DNA from: Microcoleus sp. AS-A8
Lineage (GTDB): Bacteria > Cyanobacteriota > Cyanobacteriia > Cyanobacteriales > Coleofasciculaceae
Reading direction: 5' to 3'
DNA: 64,000 nt
Assembly (NCBI GenBank): GCA_039962225.1
Contig: JAMPKV010000012.1
Span: forward strand, 1-64,000
Below are positions 9,960 to 19,497 of this stretch, in pieces (position 1 is the first letter of the stretch; the number at the start of each line of letters is the position of its first letter). Made by a program: the position numbers and the translations under genes. The notes under the pieces are model-generated. The model ran no database searches. It saw only the letters and a program-made list of their open reading frames with translations, and was not told where the DNA came from.

Positions 9960-10383
9960 AATATTTTATCCTAAAGCTAATTGGATGATTACTTAATCCC
10001 TAGTTATCAAATGCGATTATACAGGGTAAGACGGTGTATTATGACTCCAATCCAATGCAGTCACAGAGAGTATGACCGTGTATGATGACCCCACGCTCGG
10101 CTTTCGACTTGACAGGTCAATTGGTTCACCTGAAAAGGCAAACCGGAGATCATACGAGGACAGAAGGCAGACCGGAGATCATACGAGGACAGAAGGAAGC
10201 ATAAGAGAAGTTGGCCCACAACCGAAGGAGTAAGGGGGTGAAGCCTATAAACAAATCTTTGATTTGGTGGCGTCCTCTTGGGAAGGGTCACAATCCCCTT
10301 CCAATTAGTACCTTCTGTCTTCCTTCTTTTGCCTTCTGCCTTCTTAAATGACACTTCCACTTCACCAATCTTCCCTAGATTAT
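9960..10383. other. fabI-ntcA intergenic region with low-complexity repeats
   Basis: This part of the fabI-ntcA gap holds no gene I can support. It carries a two-copy 29-bp tandem repeat (10143-10196) and purine/pyrimidine-biased 'CTTCTGCCTTC' style sequence around 10310-10340. A possible reading frame on the minus strand (10061-10390) encodes such repeat junk (KKAEGKRRKTEG) and is not credible. Confidence 0.6.
10143..10196. repeat. 29-bp direct repeat, two copies
   Basis: The unit starting CCGGAGATCATACGAGGA occurs at 10143-10171 and again from 10172 to about 10196 with no bases between. The core TCATACGAGGA followed by a GGCAGAAGG-like stretch reappears once at 13908-13933, so the core is dispersed in this genome. 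Confidence 0.7.
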
Positions 10384-10397
10384 GTAGCAATTAGTAC
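10384..10397 (+). promoter_or_regulatory. Candidate NtcA-binding site upstream of ntcA
   Basis: GTA-GCAATTAG-TAC is an exact GTA-N8-TAC NtcA consensus, inside TGT-N10-ACA. A TAN3T-type -10 box (TATTCT, 10425-10430) lies 27 bases after it, slightly further than the usual 22-23. It sits about 143 bases before the ntcA ATG. NtcA is known to activate its own gene in several cyanobacteria. Site seen in sequence; function inferred. Confidence 0.6.
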
Positions 10398-10539
10398 AAA
10401 AAACTAGCTTGGACTCAGATTAAGTATTCTTGGATACATTCAGGAGATTTCACCGATTCGGTTCCAGAGTCTCAATCTTTCCCGGCAATTATTCATAGAC
10501 ACTAAGTCGCCAGGGCGTTGGCAAGAGAGCATATAAATT

Positions 10540-11211
10540 ATGGTCGTTACGCAAAATAGACCGTTAGCAGCAGTGTTCCGTCAGATGGGCGGTGGAGCAT
10601 TTCCACCGGTGGTTGAAACGTTCGAGCGAGGCAAAACGATTTTTTTCCCAGGAGACCCAGCAGAAAGGGTTTACTTCTTGCTCAAAGGTGCCGTAAAGCT
10701 GTCTAGAGTTTACGAAGCTGGGGAAGAAATTACCGTAGCGCTGTTACGAGAAAATAGTGTTTTCGGTGTTCTGTCGCTGATTACAGGTCACCGCTCTGAT
10801 CGGTTTTATCACGCCGTTGCCTTTACACCCGTGGAATTGCTCTCTGCGCCCATTGACCAAGTGGAGCAATCGCTCAAAGACAACCCAGACCTATCCATGT
10901 TGATGTTACGGGGTCTATCCTCACGGATTTTGCAAACAGAAATGATGATCGAGACACTCGCTCATCGGGACATGGGTTCGCGCTTGGTCAGTTTTCTATT
11001 GATTCTGTGCCGTGACTTCGGAGTCCCCTCAGCCGAGGGGATCACAATCGACCTGAAGCTGTCTCATCAAGCGATCGCAGAAGCCATTGGCTCAACCCGT
11101 GTTACCGTGACTCGTTTACTAGGAGACTTGCGCTCAGAACAAATGATTTCGATTCATAAGAAAAAAATCACCGTTCACAACCCAGTGGTGTTGAGCCAGC
11201 AGTTTACCTAA
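10540..11211 (+). CDS. ntcA: Global nitrogen regulator NtcA (CRP family)
   Basis: 223 residues, standard NtcA length. The N-terminal cyclic-nucleotide-like beta barrel (about 30-115) binds 2-oxoglutarate in this family, a long dimer helix follows ([20 protein letters not shown]), and the C-terminal winged helix holds the recognition helix [20 protein letters not shown], which is near-invariant in NtcA. It activates nitrogen-assimilation promoters when nitrogen is limiting. An exact GTA-N8-TAC site upstream suggests autoregulation. The DUF3084 gene follows on the same strand after 109 bases, an arrangement common in cyanobacteria. Confidence 0.98.
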   Translation: MVVTQNRPLAAVFRQMGGGAFPPVVETFERGKTIFFPGDPAERVYFLLKGAVKLSRVYEAGEEITVALLRENSVFGVLSLITGHRSDRFYHAVAFTPVELLSAPIDQVEQSLKDNPDLSMLMLRGLSSRILQTEMMIETLAHRDMGSRLVSFLLILCRDFGVPSAEGITIDLKLSHQAIAEAIGSTRVTVTRLLGDLRSEQMISIHKKKITVHNPVVLSQQFT

Positions 11212-11320
11212 CCAGCTTGAGCCATCAATGACCGCATGGGCGCAGTGCTTGGTCAAAAAAAAGAACATGAAGCCCTACAGCCATGAGATAGGCTGTATCT
11301 GGACAGACTAAGCGTAGGCG

Positions 11321-12895
11321 ATGACCAGCGGTTATATCCTAATTGTGGCAATTTTGTTGTTGGGGGGGGTAATCGCCACCTTAGGCGATCGCATTGGCAC
11401 GAAAGTAGGCAAGGCGCGGTTAAGCTTATTTAATTTACGCCCTCGCAAGACCGCCACTTTGGTGACCGTAATTACCGGTAGCCTAATTTCTGCAACAACT
11501 TTAGGGATTTTGTTTGCGACAAGCGGCTCAATCAGAGATGGGCTTTTACGACTCGACGAAATCAAAAAAAATCTGAGAATTGCTCGTGGTGAAATCCAGA
11601 TTATTAATCAGCAGAAGCAGCAGGTCGAGAGTGAATTAACTCAAGCCAGAACCCAGCAATCTCAGGCTCAAAAGCGTCTAGATATCATTAATCAAAATTT
11701 CCAGAAAGCTCAAACTCAATTGAAAAATATCTCTGGGCAGGCTACAGTGCTGCGCTCAGAAATTAAGTCACTCTTAGCAGAACGCCAGCAGTTGTTGCAG
11801 CAGCGAGATCAACTCACTGAGCAAATTACTCAACTTCAAACTCAAGTTGCTCAATTAAGAGAATCAGTGACTCAGCGAGACGAGGAACTCCTCAAACGAG
11901 GTCAAACCATTGAGGAGCGCAATCAGGAACTTACCCGGAAGAATCAAACAATCAAAGAACGCAATCAGGAACTGCAAGAGAAAGCCAGAGCGATTACTGA
12001 AAGTGAAGAACGCCTCAAAGAACTGGAACAAGAATTTAAACAAGTGATCGTCCAGCGCGAAGCTCGCTACAAAGAACGGGAAGAAAAATTAAGAGCAGCG
12101 ATTACCCAGCGCGAAGCTCGTCTCCAAGAACTGGAACAAGAACTCACGCAACAAGAAAACCAACTGGTTGGCCAAGAAAAACAACTTGGCGAACGAGAAA
12201 AACAACTCGCTTTTTTACGACAGGAAGTAGAAACACTAGAACAGTACTATCAGAACTATCAAGTGTTGCGTCAGGGGAATGTCGCTCTGGTTCGCGGTCA
12301 AGTTTTGGCCTTTGGTGTCGTGCGCGTGGTTGACCCAAAGGCTGCTCCTCAAGCCATTGAACAGCTATTGCGGGAAGCGAATCGCAAAGCCGTTGAAATC
12401 ACCCACCCCAATAGAACAGATGCCGATGAGCCTCTCGTCAAAATTCCTAAATCACAGGTTGAGTCGTTAATTAATCAGATTAAAGACGGGAAAGACTATG
12501 TGGTGCGAATTCTCTCTGTTGGTAACTACGTGGAGGGCGAAAAGGACATACAAGTCTTTGCAGATGCAGTCGCTAATCAAGTCGTCTTTCCGGCAGGCGA
12601 ACTCTTAGCTACCATTTCTGTCGATGCTTCAACGATGACCAATGAAGAAATCAGGCAGCGGCTCGATCAGTTGCTAGCTGCCGCTCAGTTCCGTGCGCGT
12701 CGTGCTGGGATACTGGGTAGTATTCAGATTGGAGATGGTCGCATCATTACGGTGATTAATTTTATTGAACAGCTAGAAAAGTATGGTCAATCGGTAGATA
12801 TTAAAGCGATCACCCAAGAAACAACCCCTACGGCTGGCCCCTTGAAATTACAGTTGGTCGCGATGCACAATGGACAAGTGATTTTTAAAACATGA
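11321..12895 (+). CDS. DUF3084 membrane-anchored coiled-coil protein
   Basis: 524 residues. Two N-terminal membrane segments flank a short loop with DRIGTKVGKARLSLFNLRPRKTATLVTVITG; this stretch is the hallmark of the cyanobacterial DUF3084 family. A long coiled coil with repeated EERNQEL / QLQTQVAQL heptads runs from about 85 to 310. A conserved globular C-terminal domain (from LRQGNVALVRGQVLAFGVV) follows. The function is unknown; the layout suggests an inner-membrane protein projecting a rod into the cytoplasm. It ends 24 bases before the YqgF-like gene, and the pair is probably co-transcribed. Confidence 0.9.
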   Translation: MTSGYILIVAILLLGGVIATLGDRIGTKVGKARLSLFNLRPRKTATLVTVITGSLISATTLGILFATSGSIRDGLLRLDEIKKNLRIARGEIQIINQQKQQVESELTQARTQQSQAQKRLDIINQNFQKAQTQLKNISGQATVLRSEIKSLLAERQQLLQQRDQLTEQITQLQTQVAQLRESVTQRDEELLKRGQTIEERNQELTRKNQTIKERNQELQEKARAITESEERLKELEQEFKQVIVQREARYKEREEKLRAAITQREARLQELEQELTQQENQLVGQEKQLGEREKQLAFLRQEVETLEQYYQNYQVLRQGNVALVRGQVLAFGVVRVVDPKAAPQAIEQLLREANRKAVEITHPNRTDADEPLVKIPKSQVESLINQIKDGKDYVVRILSVGNYVEGEKDIQVFADAVANQVVFPAGELLATISVDASTMTNEEIRQRLDQLLAAAQFRARRAGILGSIQIGDGRIITVINFIEQLEKYGQSVDIKAITQETTPTAGPLKLQLVAMHNGQVIFKT

Positions 12896-12919
12896 ATTGT
12901 TTAGTAGAGAAGAAATTCC

Positions 12920-13336
12920 TTGCTTTTAGGCTTCGATCCAGGACGCGATAAATGTGGTTTAGCCGTAATGGGTAAGCAGCAACAGCTCCTTTACCATCAG
13001 GTTGTGCCGTCTGCTGATGCGATCGCAACCCTTCAACAGTTGTGTCAGCAATTCTCCATTGCCACCCTAGTGATGGGCGATCAAACGACGGCAAAAAAGT
13101 GGAAACAGAAACTTGAGCGCGAGTTATCAGCATCCTTGCCGATTGTTTTGGTCGATGAGCGTTACAGCAGTTTAGAAGCACGCGATCGCTATTGGCAAAT
13201 GTACCCCCCCACAGGACTGCAACGCCTCATCCCTCAAGGAATGCGCGAACCCCCTCGCCCCATTGATGACATTGTTGCCATCTTGTTAATCGAACGCTAT
13301 CTGAAGGAATTGGGGATGGAGTCAACTGAAGGCTGA
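12920..13336 (+). CDS. YqgF/RuvX-like RNase H-fold nuclease
   Basis: 138 residues from a TTG start preceded by the purine-rich AGAGAAGAAA. No ATG exists in frame before the conserved first strand. The RNase H-like fold opens with LLGFDPGRDKCGLAV, carrying the catalytic Asp. VMGDQTT, VDERYSSLEARDRY and PIDDIVAILLIERYL supply the remaining acidic residues. YqgF/RuvX proteins act in 16S rRNA 5' maturation or as Holliday-junction-type resolvases. This cyanobacterial branch sits regularly beside DUF3084. It is distinct in sequence from canonical YqgF, so the substrate is uncertain. Confidence 0.75.
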   Translation: MLLGFDPGRDKCGLAVMGKQQQLLYHQVVPSADAIATLQQLCQQFSIATLVMGDQTTAKKWKQKLERELSASLPIVLVDERYSSLEARDRYWQMYPPTGLQRLIPQGMREPPRPIDDIVAILLIERYLKELGMESTEG

Positions 13337-13358
13337 AGCATGAACGGATAGCCTCTAA

Positions 13359-13613
13359 TCACAGTTCGGCTCGAATCGTAAAGGCATAATCTCCTCCTGG
13401 CTCCAATTGGTAATCGCAGCGCTCCAAAAAACGACCAAGTGGCTCTTGAATCAGAGCACGTCCTAGAGAGGGTTTGACAGATAACTGTCCCTTCCGGAAA
13501 CACCACTGAAACTGCCACTTATATTCTGCCGCTTGAACTTCTCCTTCCATCTTGCCCTGTTGCCAGGAGTGCTGCGTAATCCTGACATAGGCAGTCGTTT
13601 CCGGCAGATTCAT
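13359..13613 (-). CDS. DUF3146 family protein
   Basis: 84 residues from the ATG at 13613; a GTG at 13622 would add three. The protein (MNLPETTAYVRITQHSW, then GEVQAAEYKWQFQWCFRKG and a C-terminal YQLEPGGDYAFTIRAEL) matches in length and pattern the small DUF3146 family found only in cyanobacteria. It is predicted to be a soluble beta-rich protein; no function is known. It is convergent with the YqgF-like gene, 22 bases away. Confidence 0.75.
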   Translation of the reverse strand: MNLPETTAYVRITQHSWQQGKMEGEVQAAEYKWQFQWCFRKGQLSVKPSLGRALIQEPLGRFLERCDYQLEPGGDYAFTIRAEL

Positions 13614-14008
13614 GGAACTCACAATAACTACAAGGCTTCACGCGTTTAAAAACTTAGGGTAGCAGATTCGTAGAGAACTACTCCTTTCTCACTCGGTAGA
13701 TTTTGGGCAAAGAGGAAACCGGATTTTGCCCCTACAATCATCTTGTCCTGGGAAAGGAGTCAGTCACAATCAAGTGCTGCTGCCTCAATCGGAGCTGAAT
13801 CAAACCCATCCCCCATTCCCTGTGGCCAATTCTCAACAAACGATGATTTTTCTGAGCTATAGCAAAAGGCACCGGAGCTTTAGTGAGAATGAGGAGGTAC
13901 CGCAGCTCATACGAGGAGGCTTCAAGGCAGAAGGGATGCATATTGACGGCTCAAGGTTTCAGTATTTGGCGAGAGTCAAGAGTTGCCTTGGCGACTGCTA
14001 TATAACGG
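13614..14008. other. Intergenic region without a supported gene
   Basis: About 395 bases lie between the DUF3146 start and the end of the minus-strand glycosyltransferase gene. Small frames exist on both strands (13726-14058 plus, 13738-13941 minus) but show no family pattern or credible ribosome site. A single copy of the TCATACGAGGA core seen at 10150 and 10179 lies at 13908-13918. Confidence 0.5.
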
Positions 14009-14968
14009 TTATTTTTGAGTCAATATCCTTTGACGCTGTTGAGATAATTTGCGAATGATTTTGTTCTTATAAACGTTCACAAGGCTGGAATAATCTTCTA
14101 ATTTCAGCCATAAATTAGCAGTTGTTCCAGTATATCCACGCTCATTGTGGAGAAACTGCCGCCGACAAAAACTCATGGGTTCTGGGTAGACTTGAGACGT
14201 TGATAATCTTGGCTTTGGCCCACACCAGTGAATCACCATCGCCTCTTCATTCTGTACCACTGGCCCCGTTTCCTCCACAGGAAAGCGTTTTTGTAGTGCC
14301 TCTCGTTCAAAATCGGGGACAATGAGTTGCATCGGCACTTGCCCCAAGCGAATTTTTCCCTTATCTGCCGCCCGGAAGAGCATGAAGTTCAAGAAACCCA
14401 TCTCACCATATTTAAAGATTCCTGGATGCTTTTCCGTGAAATCTAAAATCTCAATGTACTCCTCCAAACTAAAGATATCTCGTGTTCCAAAGAAGGTTCC
14501 TGTACAAAAATAATCATTGCGGTGAGCTTGCCAGTTAAAATCGGGGAAATACTTCTCAAGTTCTGAAATTTCAAAGAAAAATTCACAAACCTTGTCGTCG
14601 GGATAGCCATAAAGGGGCTTGTCAATTACTGCATCATACTTTTTAAAGTCGGCATACTTGAGGACATTCCCCCACACATTCGTATCCGCATCTAAAACGA
14701 GAAAATGTTTCCAGGGGCTTTCCCAAAATGCAATCATCTTCGTTTTCCCCCAACCAAAGCTTCTTTTTCTGAGAAGCTCATGGGTCACATTATGGTGATT
14801 GAGGATACGAACGTTGTATGCCTTTTCCAATGAACTGACCGAGAACGTTCCATCAACAATCAGACAGATCGGAACATTGCCCAAAAAATGTCTAATACTG
14901 GCACAACAGCCCTTGGCAAATAAGTAATCTTGGTAACAACAGGCAACAATGATGCCAAAATCTTCCAT
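14009..14968 (-). CDS. Putative GT-A fold glycosyltransferase
   Basis: About 319 residues from the ATG at 14968 (MEDFGIIVACCYQDYLFAKG); a GTG at 14983 is an alternative. The likely nucleotide-sugar site is FLVLDADTNVWG, a DxD-type motif after a beta strand, and GDP/UDP-sugar enzymes of the GT8-like type show a similar layout. Later VIHWCGPKPR resembles the HxxGxxKP metal-site motif of GT8 enzymes. Donor and acceptor are unknown. It faces away from the glycosylation genes that start at 15224 and may share their regulatory region. Confidence 0.65.
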   Translation of the reverse strand: MEDFGIIVACCYQDYLFAKGCCASIRHFLGNVPICLIVDGTFSVSSLEKAYNVRILNHHNVTHELLRKRSFGWGKTKMIAFWESPWKHFLVLDADTNVWGNVLKYADFKKYDAVIDKPLYGYPDDKVCEFFFEISELEKYFPDFNWQAHRNDYFCTGTFFGTRDIFSLEEYIEILDFTEKHPGIFKYGEMGFLNFMLFRAADKGKIRLGQVPMQLIVPDFEREALQKRFPVEETGPVVQNEEAMVIHWCGPKPRLSTSQVYPEPMSFCRRQFLHNERGYTGTTANLWLKLEDYSSLVNVYKNKIIRKLSQQRQRILTQK

Positions 14969-15223
14969 AATGACTTGTCTCACTTTCGAGGAGTGATAAT
15001 TGAGGGGTTGATCGTAAGTTACGGTAAAATTCTATCGATACAAGGCATAAACTTGTCATCTTTTGTGCCGTTAGTCAGGGATTGGCTCCATGAGAGCTAA
15101 CCCGATCCGTTGGATTAGAGATATGGGATGTAAATTTCAAGCCAGAAAAATTTCTAGGTTCTTTCCCTATGCGGATTAAGCAGACTGTAACTCATTGCAA
15201 CCAGAGGCAACACGTTTGAACCG

Positions 15224-16120
15224 ATGAACTGCGATCGCCTAGCTGCACTGCTCACTTGCCATAACCGCAAGCTACTGACTTTGGCTTGTCTTCAGGCTCT
15301 ATTCAATCAGGAAATCAAGCGTGAAATCACAATTGATGTTTATTTAGTCGATGATGCCAGTACGGATGGTACCGCAGAGGCTGTAGCCCAGTCCTATCCC
15401 CAGGTGAAGATTCTCAAAGGAGATGGCAGCTTATTTTGGAATGGTGGAACCCGCCTTGCCTTTGCTGAAGCCATCAAGGACGACTACGACTACTACCTGT
15501 GGCTGAACAATGACACCCTGCTTTACCCCAACGCCTTAAGCCACCTCTTAGAAACATTTGAGCATTTGCGGACTCAAGGTGAGCCTCGACCTCTTGTTGC
15601 CGGCTCGACTTGCGATCCCCAAACCCAAGTCCCAACTTATGGGGGGGTAATGCGCCGTAGCCGTTGGCGACCCCTTAAATTTGACCTCCTAGAACCTAGG
15701 GAGTCCGCACAGCGCTGTGACACGATTAACGGCAACTGTGTTCTGATCCCCAGAGAAGTGGTTCAAGTCGTGGGGAATCTAGAGCCTGCTTTTACCCACT
15801 ATGCCGGTGACTGGGACTACGGTTTACGCGCCCAGCGACAGGGATGTACCGTTTGGGTCGCGCCTGGATATGTCGGGACTTGTTCCCAGAACTACAAGCC
15901 AGGGAGTGAGGCGGATTTATCCGTAGCGTTCGGTGAGGGACTCAAAAAAATTGGACAACCCAAGGGTTTACCCGTAAAAGAACAAGTCCTTCACCCTTTT
16001 TGGGAGTGGAAAGTATTTGCCCAGAGGCATGGCGGCTTGCTTTGGCCCATTTACTGGTTGATTCCCTATCGCAGATTATTGGGAATTTCACCTCTCGGTG
16101 GTTCTGAAAAAAACGGCTGA
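15224..16120 (+). CDS. Family 2 glycosyltransferase
   Basis: 298 residues. The GT2 signatures are LLTCHNRKLLTLACLQAL at the start, VDDASTDGT for nucleotide binding, LWLNNDTLL with the metal-binding NDT (DxD equivalent), and a GDWDYGLRAQRQG acceptor-side acidic motif. GDGSLFWNGG and GNCVLIPR place it near rhamnosyltransferase-like cyanobacterial enzymes. It probably adds a sugar to a surface glycan at the cytoplasmic membrane face. First gene of a plus-strand cluster continuing to 19459. Confidence 0.88.
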   Translation: MNCDRLAALLTCHNRKLLTLACLQALFNQEIKREITIDVYLVDDASTDGTAEAVAQSYPQVKILKGDGSLFWNGGTRLAFAEAIKDDYDYYLWLNNDTLLYPNALSHLLETFEHLRTQGEPRPLVAGSTCDPQTQVPTYGGVMRRSRWRPLKFDLLEPRESAQRCDTINGNCVLIPREVVQVVGNLEPAFTHYAGDWDYGLRAQRQGCTVWVAPGYVGTCSQNYKPGSEADLSVAFGEGLKKIGQPKGLPVKEQVLHPFWEWKVFAQRHGGLLWPIYWLIPYRRLLGISPLGGSEKNG

Positions 16121-16294
16121 ATGAGTAAAAATACTAGTGGGATTGTAGCGCCGCTAGCCGCTATGTGGTGGTCAGAAAGCGGATAATCTCATGTTATTGA
16201 TTCAGGCAAATTTTTGCTGGAACGCCTATGATTCATCCCCATGTTGTGAGAAAGTGGCTAGATAGCCGGGTCTGTATAACTCAGGGTCAACCCG

Positions 16295-17455
16295 ATGGAC
16301 GACATTAAAGATATCCGTATTGCTTGGTTAGTACCTTCGGTAGAACTGGGAGCTTACTGGCAACCTGTATTGAGAGAATTCACAAAGGTATTTAAAAATA
16401 CAATTTTTTACACCGGTTTGGTTTGGCCCGGATTCGCTCCTGAAGTTCCCGGCGCAAATGTAATCAAAATTGTTGGGGAGATGAAATCTCTAGAGATGAC
16501 TCAGACGAAAGGTTACAGCCGTCGTCTGATGATACTCTCTCCCGGTATCATCGGTCACTTAATACAATTTAAGCCACAAGTTATCTTGGCTCAAGCTTAT
16601 TCGTTGTGGACTCTGTTAGCGCTGCTTTTAAAACCTTGGGGAAAGTGGCGATTTATCATTATTTATGATGGCAGCTCTCCCAACTCAGATTTTCGAGATT
16701 CATCCCTGCGTTCGCTGTTTCGACGAGTGATGTCTCGCTATGCGGATGCCTTTGTGGCTAATAGTTACGGAGCTAAAGATTATCTGATTGAGGGGGTGGG
16801 GGCAAAGCCCGAAATTGTGTTTACCAAAACGTATTTAGTGCCGGATGCAACCACTTTACAGCAAAGTTTTGAGAACGCTGAACGCGTGGATGAAACGCTC
16901 AAGCATCCAATTTTTCTGTATGTGGGACGTATTACACCCAGAAAAGGGATTAAGTCCCTTTTAGAAGCCTGCTCTATCCTACGCTCTCAGGGATATCTAG
17001 ATTATTCGCTGCTCATTGTTGGCACAGGTGAGCAACGAGAGGAACTAGAAATCTTTATTAAAAATCAACATTTAGAAGATCAGGTCAGGTGGGTCGGCTG
17101 GGTAGAATATGGGCGTCTAGGTAAATACTTCCAACAGGCAGATGTTTTTGTATTTCCTACCCTAGAAGATATATGGGGAATGGTGGCGCTTGAAGCGATG
17201 GTTTTTGGTAAACCTGTTTTATGTTCTAAATGGGCAGGAGCCGCAGAAATGGTGAGTGAGGGCAAGAATGGTTATATTTTTGACCCGTTTGCACCTGAGG
17301 AATTAGCGATCGCCATGCGCCGTTTTCTAGAACATCCAGAACTAATTGAGTCAATGAGCCAGCAATCTCAGAAACTCATTAGTGCGAAAAATCCATCTTC
17401 AGCCGCCCAATCTTTTGTGGAGATTATTTCTTTAGTTTTGGAGAAAGAGTCATAA
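16295..17455 (+). CDS. Family 4 glycosyltransferase
   Basis: 386 residues with the GT-B fold. The C-terminal half shows IFLYVGRITPRKGIKSLLEA and LLIVGTGEQREELE. It also shows FVFPTLEDIWGMVALEAMVFGKPVLCS, the donor-binding loop where the usual first Glu of E-x7-E is Asp or shifted by one, as in many bacterial EDIWG-type enzymes. It is a retaining transferase for surface polysaccharide; the sugar is unknown. It lies between the GT2 gene and the SDR gene, 46 bases before the latter. Confidence 0.88.
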   Translation: MDDIKDIRIAWLVPSVELGAYWQPVLREFTKVFKNTIFYTGLVWPGFAPEVPGANVIKIVGEMKSLEMTQTKGYSRRLMILSPGIIGHLIQFKPQVILAQAYSLWTLLALLLKPWGKWRFIIIYDGSSPNSDFRDSSLRSLFRRVMSRYADAFVANSYGAKDYLIEGVGAKPEIVFTKTYLVPDATTLQQSFENAERVDETLKHPIFLYVGRITPRKGIKSLLEACSILRSQGYLDYSLLIVGTGEQREELEIFIKNQHLEDQVRWVGWVEYGRLGKYFQQADVFVFPTLEDIWGMVALEAMVFGKPVLCSKWAGAAEMVSEGKNGYIFDPFAPEELAIAMRRFLEHPELIESMSQQSQKLISAKNPSSAAQSFVEIISLVLEKES

Positions 17456-17501
17456 AACCTCCATTGTCTAGCTTGTTCTATCTGTATTTTGGGAGTAAAA
17501 C

Positions 17502-18578
17502 GTGAGTGTCGCTATCATTACTGGCTCAGCCGGGTTAATTGGCTCTGAAGCTACAACGTTTTTTGCCGAGCAAGGTTTGGACGTGGTAGGAATTGACAAT
17601 GATATGCGTCGCGTATTTTTTGGCGAGGACGCCTCTACAACTTGGAATCGACAACGCCTGGAAAAAACTCTGGGAACACAATATACTCACCTAGAGGCCG
17701 ATATTCGAGACCACGAAACCATTACCCAAATTTTTAGGAAATATGCTCCTAATATCGTCCTGATTATTCATACTGCCGCTCAACCTTCTCACGATTGGGC
17801 TGCACGCGACCCGATGATGGATTTTTCGGTGAATGCGAATGGGACTCTCAATCTGTTAGAGGCAACTCGTCAATACTGTCCAGAGGCTCCTTTTATATTC
17901 ACTTCAACCAATAAAGTATACGGGGATACACCGAATCGCTTGCCTCTTGTTGAACTCGAAACTCGTTGGGAAATTGACCCCAATCATACGTACACATCGG
18001 GGATACAAGAGGATATGTCGCTGGATCAAACTCTCCATAGTTTATTTGGTGCCTCTAAAGTTGCAGCAGATGTTTTGGTTCAAGAATATGGGCGCTATTT
18101 TGGGCTGCGTACTGCCTGCTTTCGAGGTGGATGTCTCACTGGACCCAATCATTCCGGGACTCAATTACACGGCTTTTTGGCTTATTTGATGAAATGTGCG
18201 GTGATCGGCACGCCTTATACGGTTTATGGTTATAGAGGGAAACAAGTCCGCGATAATATTCATAGCGCTGACCTCATTCAAGCCTTCTATGAATTTTTTA
18301 AAGCACCTCGAGTAGCAGAGGTGTATAACACTGGTGGTGGTCGCTACAGCAACTGCTCCATGTTAGAAGCGATTGAAATCTGTCAAAGGATAGTCGCACG
18401 GGAAATGAAGTGGACTTACTCTGAACAAAATCGCATTGGCGATCATATCTGGTGGATTAGCAATAATCAAAAATTTTCTCAACATTATCCAAACTGGAAA
18501 TTAAAGTACAATGTCCCGCAGATCTTGCAGGAAATCTACGAATGTAACTACGAGCGATGGACGAAAGGGGCACTATGA
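17502..18578 (+). CDS. SDR-family NAD-dependent epimerase (CDP-paratose 2-epimerase-like)
   Basis: 358 residues from a GTG start. The Rossmann motif is TGSAGLIGS at the N-terminus, followed by IDND, a [11 protein letters not shown] substrate-side motif, [13 protein letters not shown] and FRGGCLTGP. These match extended SDRs close to CDP-tyvelose/paratose 2-epimerase. The usual catalytic Tyr-x3-Lys appears as Phe-Gly-Ala-Ser-Lys (SLFGASK), so the tyrosine is missing. Chemistry may therefore differ from normal epimerases. The stop overlaps the next gene's ATG by 4 bases (ATGA), so the two are translationally coupled. Confidence 0.82.
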   Translation: MSVAIITGSAGLIGSEATTFFAEQGLDVVGIDNDMRRVFFGEDASTTWNRQRLEKTLGTQYTHLEADIRDHETITQIFRKYAPNIVLIIHTAAQPSHDWAARDPMMDFSVNANGTLNLLEATRQYCPEAPFIFTSTNKVYGDTPNRLPLVELETRWEIDPNHTYTSGIQEDMSLDQTLHSLFGASKVAADVLVQEYGRYFGLRTACFRGGCLTGPNHSGTQLHGFLAYLMKCAVIGTPYTVYGYRGKQVRDNIHSADLIQAFYEFFKAPRVAEVYNTGGGRYSNCSMLEAIEICQRIVAREMKWTYSEQNRIGDHIWWISNNQKFSQHYPNWKLKYNVPQILQEIYECNYERWTKGAL

Positions 18579-19459
18579 TGACCGATGCAGGTAATCCGAA
18601 TATTCTGGTCAATGAACAAGAATCTACCCAGTTAGACGCAAAAACAATTGCAGAGCTTGATGAAGGCAAACGCAATGTTTTAGGCGTTCGAGTAGATGCG
18701 GTAAATTACGAGGCTGCCGTCCATAAAATCATTGCCGCAGCCCGTCAGGGAAAAAAGCTATCGGTTTCAGCCCTAGCGGTTCATGGCGTGATGACGGGAG
18801 TTCTTGATGAAACCCATCGTTATCGTCTCAATCGTTTAGATCTCGTCTGTCCGGATGGGCAACCCGTGCGTTGGGCGGTCAATTTGTTATATAAACTGAA
18901 ACTTCCCGATCGCGTTTGTGGCCCTGTCTTGATGCTAAAAATTTGTGAACGTGCCGCTCAAGAAGGATTGCCGATTTACCTGTATGGCAGTCGTCCGGAA
19001 ATCCTCGAAGCTCTGAGCAAGAATCTTTGCGATCGCTTCCCCAAATTAATCATTGCCGGTTCTCAGCCCTCTCGCTTCCGCCAAGTCTCGATCCAAGAAA
19101 AACAGCAAATCGTGGAACAGATTCGTCAAAGTGGTGCTGCGATGGTGTTTGCGGGTTTGGGGTGCCCCAGGCAAGAAGTATGGGTGTACGAATATAGCCA
19201 GGATTTAGCCATGCCCGTGATGGCGGTAGGTGCTGCTTTTGATTTCCACGCGGGTCGAATATCACAAGCACCAGTCTTTATGCAGCGCTGGGGCTTGGAA
19301 TGGTTTTATCGGCTGATGCAAGAACCGACTCGTTTGTGGCGGCGCTATGTTTTCTTAAATCCTCTCTATATCTCGCTATTTATTTTGCAGTTCTTTAAAG
19401 TCGTCTATTTCAATCCGGCCAACGCCAAGCCTCCCAGAGAAGACATGCGATATGGATAG
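18575..19459 (+). CDS. WecG/TagA/CpsF family glycosyltransferase
   Basis: 294 residues from the ATG at 18575, which overlaps the upstream TGA. The GT26 signatures are [25 protein letters not shown] (catalytic-type Asp), [27 protein letters not shown] and [19 protein letters not shown]-terminal amphipathic or membrane-associated tail ends it. Family members add N-acetylmannosamine or related sugars to lipid-linked precursors of surface polymers. With the two glycosyltransferases and the SDR protein upstream it forms a plausible exopolysaccharide unit. Confidence 0.9.
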   Translation: MMTDAGNPNILVNEQESTQLDAKTIAELDEGKRNVLGVRVDAVNYEAAVHKIIAAARQGKKLSVSALAVHGVMTGVLDETHRYRLNRLDLVCPDGQPVRWAVNLLYKLKLPDRVCGPVLMLKICERAAQEGLPIYLYGSRPEILEALSKNLCDRFPKLIIAGSQPSRFRQVSIQEKQQIVEQIRQSGAAMVFAGLGCPRQEVWVYEYSQDLAMPVMAVGAAFDFHAGRISQAPVFMQRWGLEWFYRLMQEPTRLWRRYVFLNPLYISLFILQFFKVVYFNPANAKPPREDMRYG

Positions 19460-19497
19460 GTTGGGAGAATCCTATAGCTATCAAATGTCAAACAAGA

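Noticed and set aside
10143-10196. Short CRISPR-like array
   Set aside because: Two 29-bp units directly abut with no spacer, and no cas gene is present.
10061-10390. Protein gene on the minus strand
   Set aside because: The translation is repeat-derived low complexity and the frame covers the likely NtcA site region.
12885-13181. Minus-strand gene
   Set aside because: Antisense shadow of the YqgF-like gene.
13726-14058. Plus-strand gene of 110 residues
   Set aside because: Overlaps the glycosyltransferase 3' end and contains the dispersed TCATACGAGGA repeat; no family pattern.
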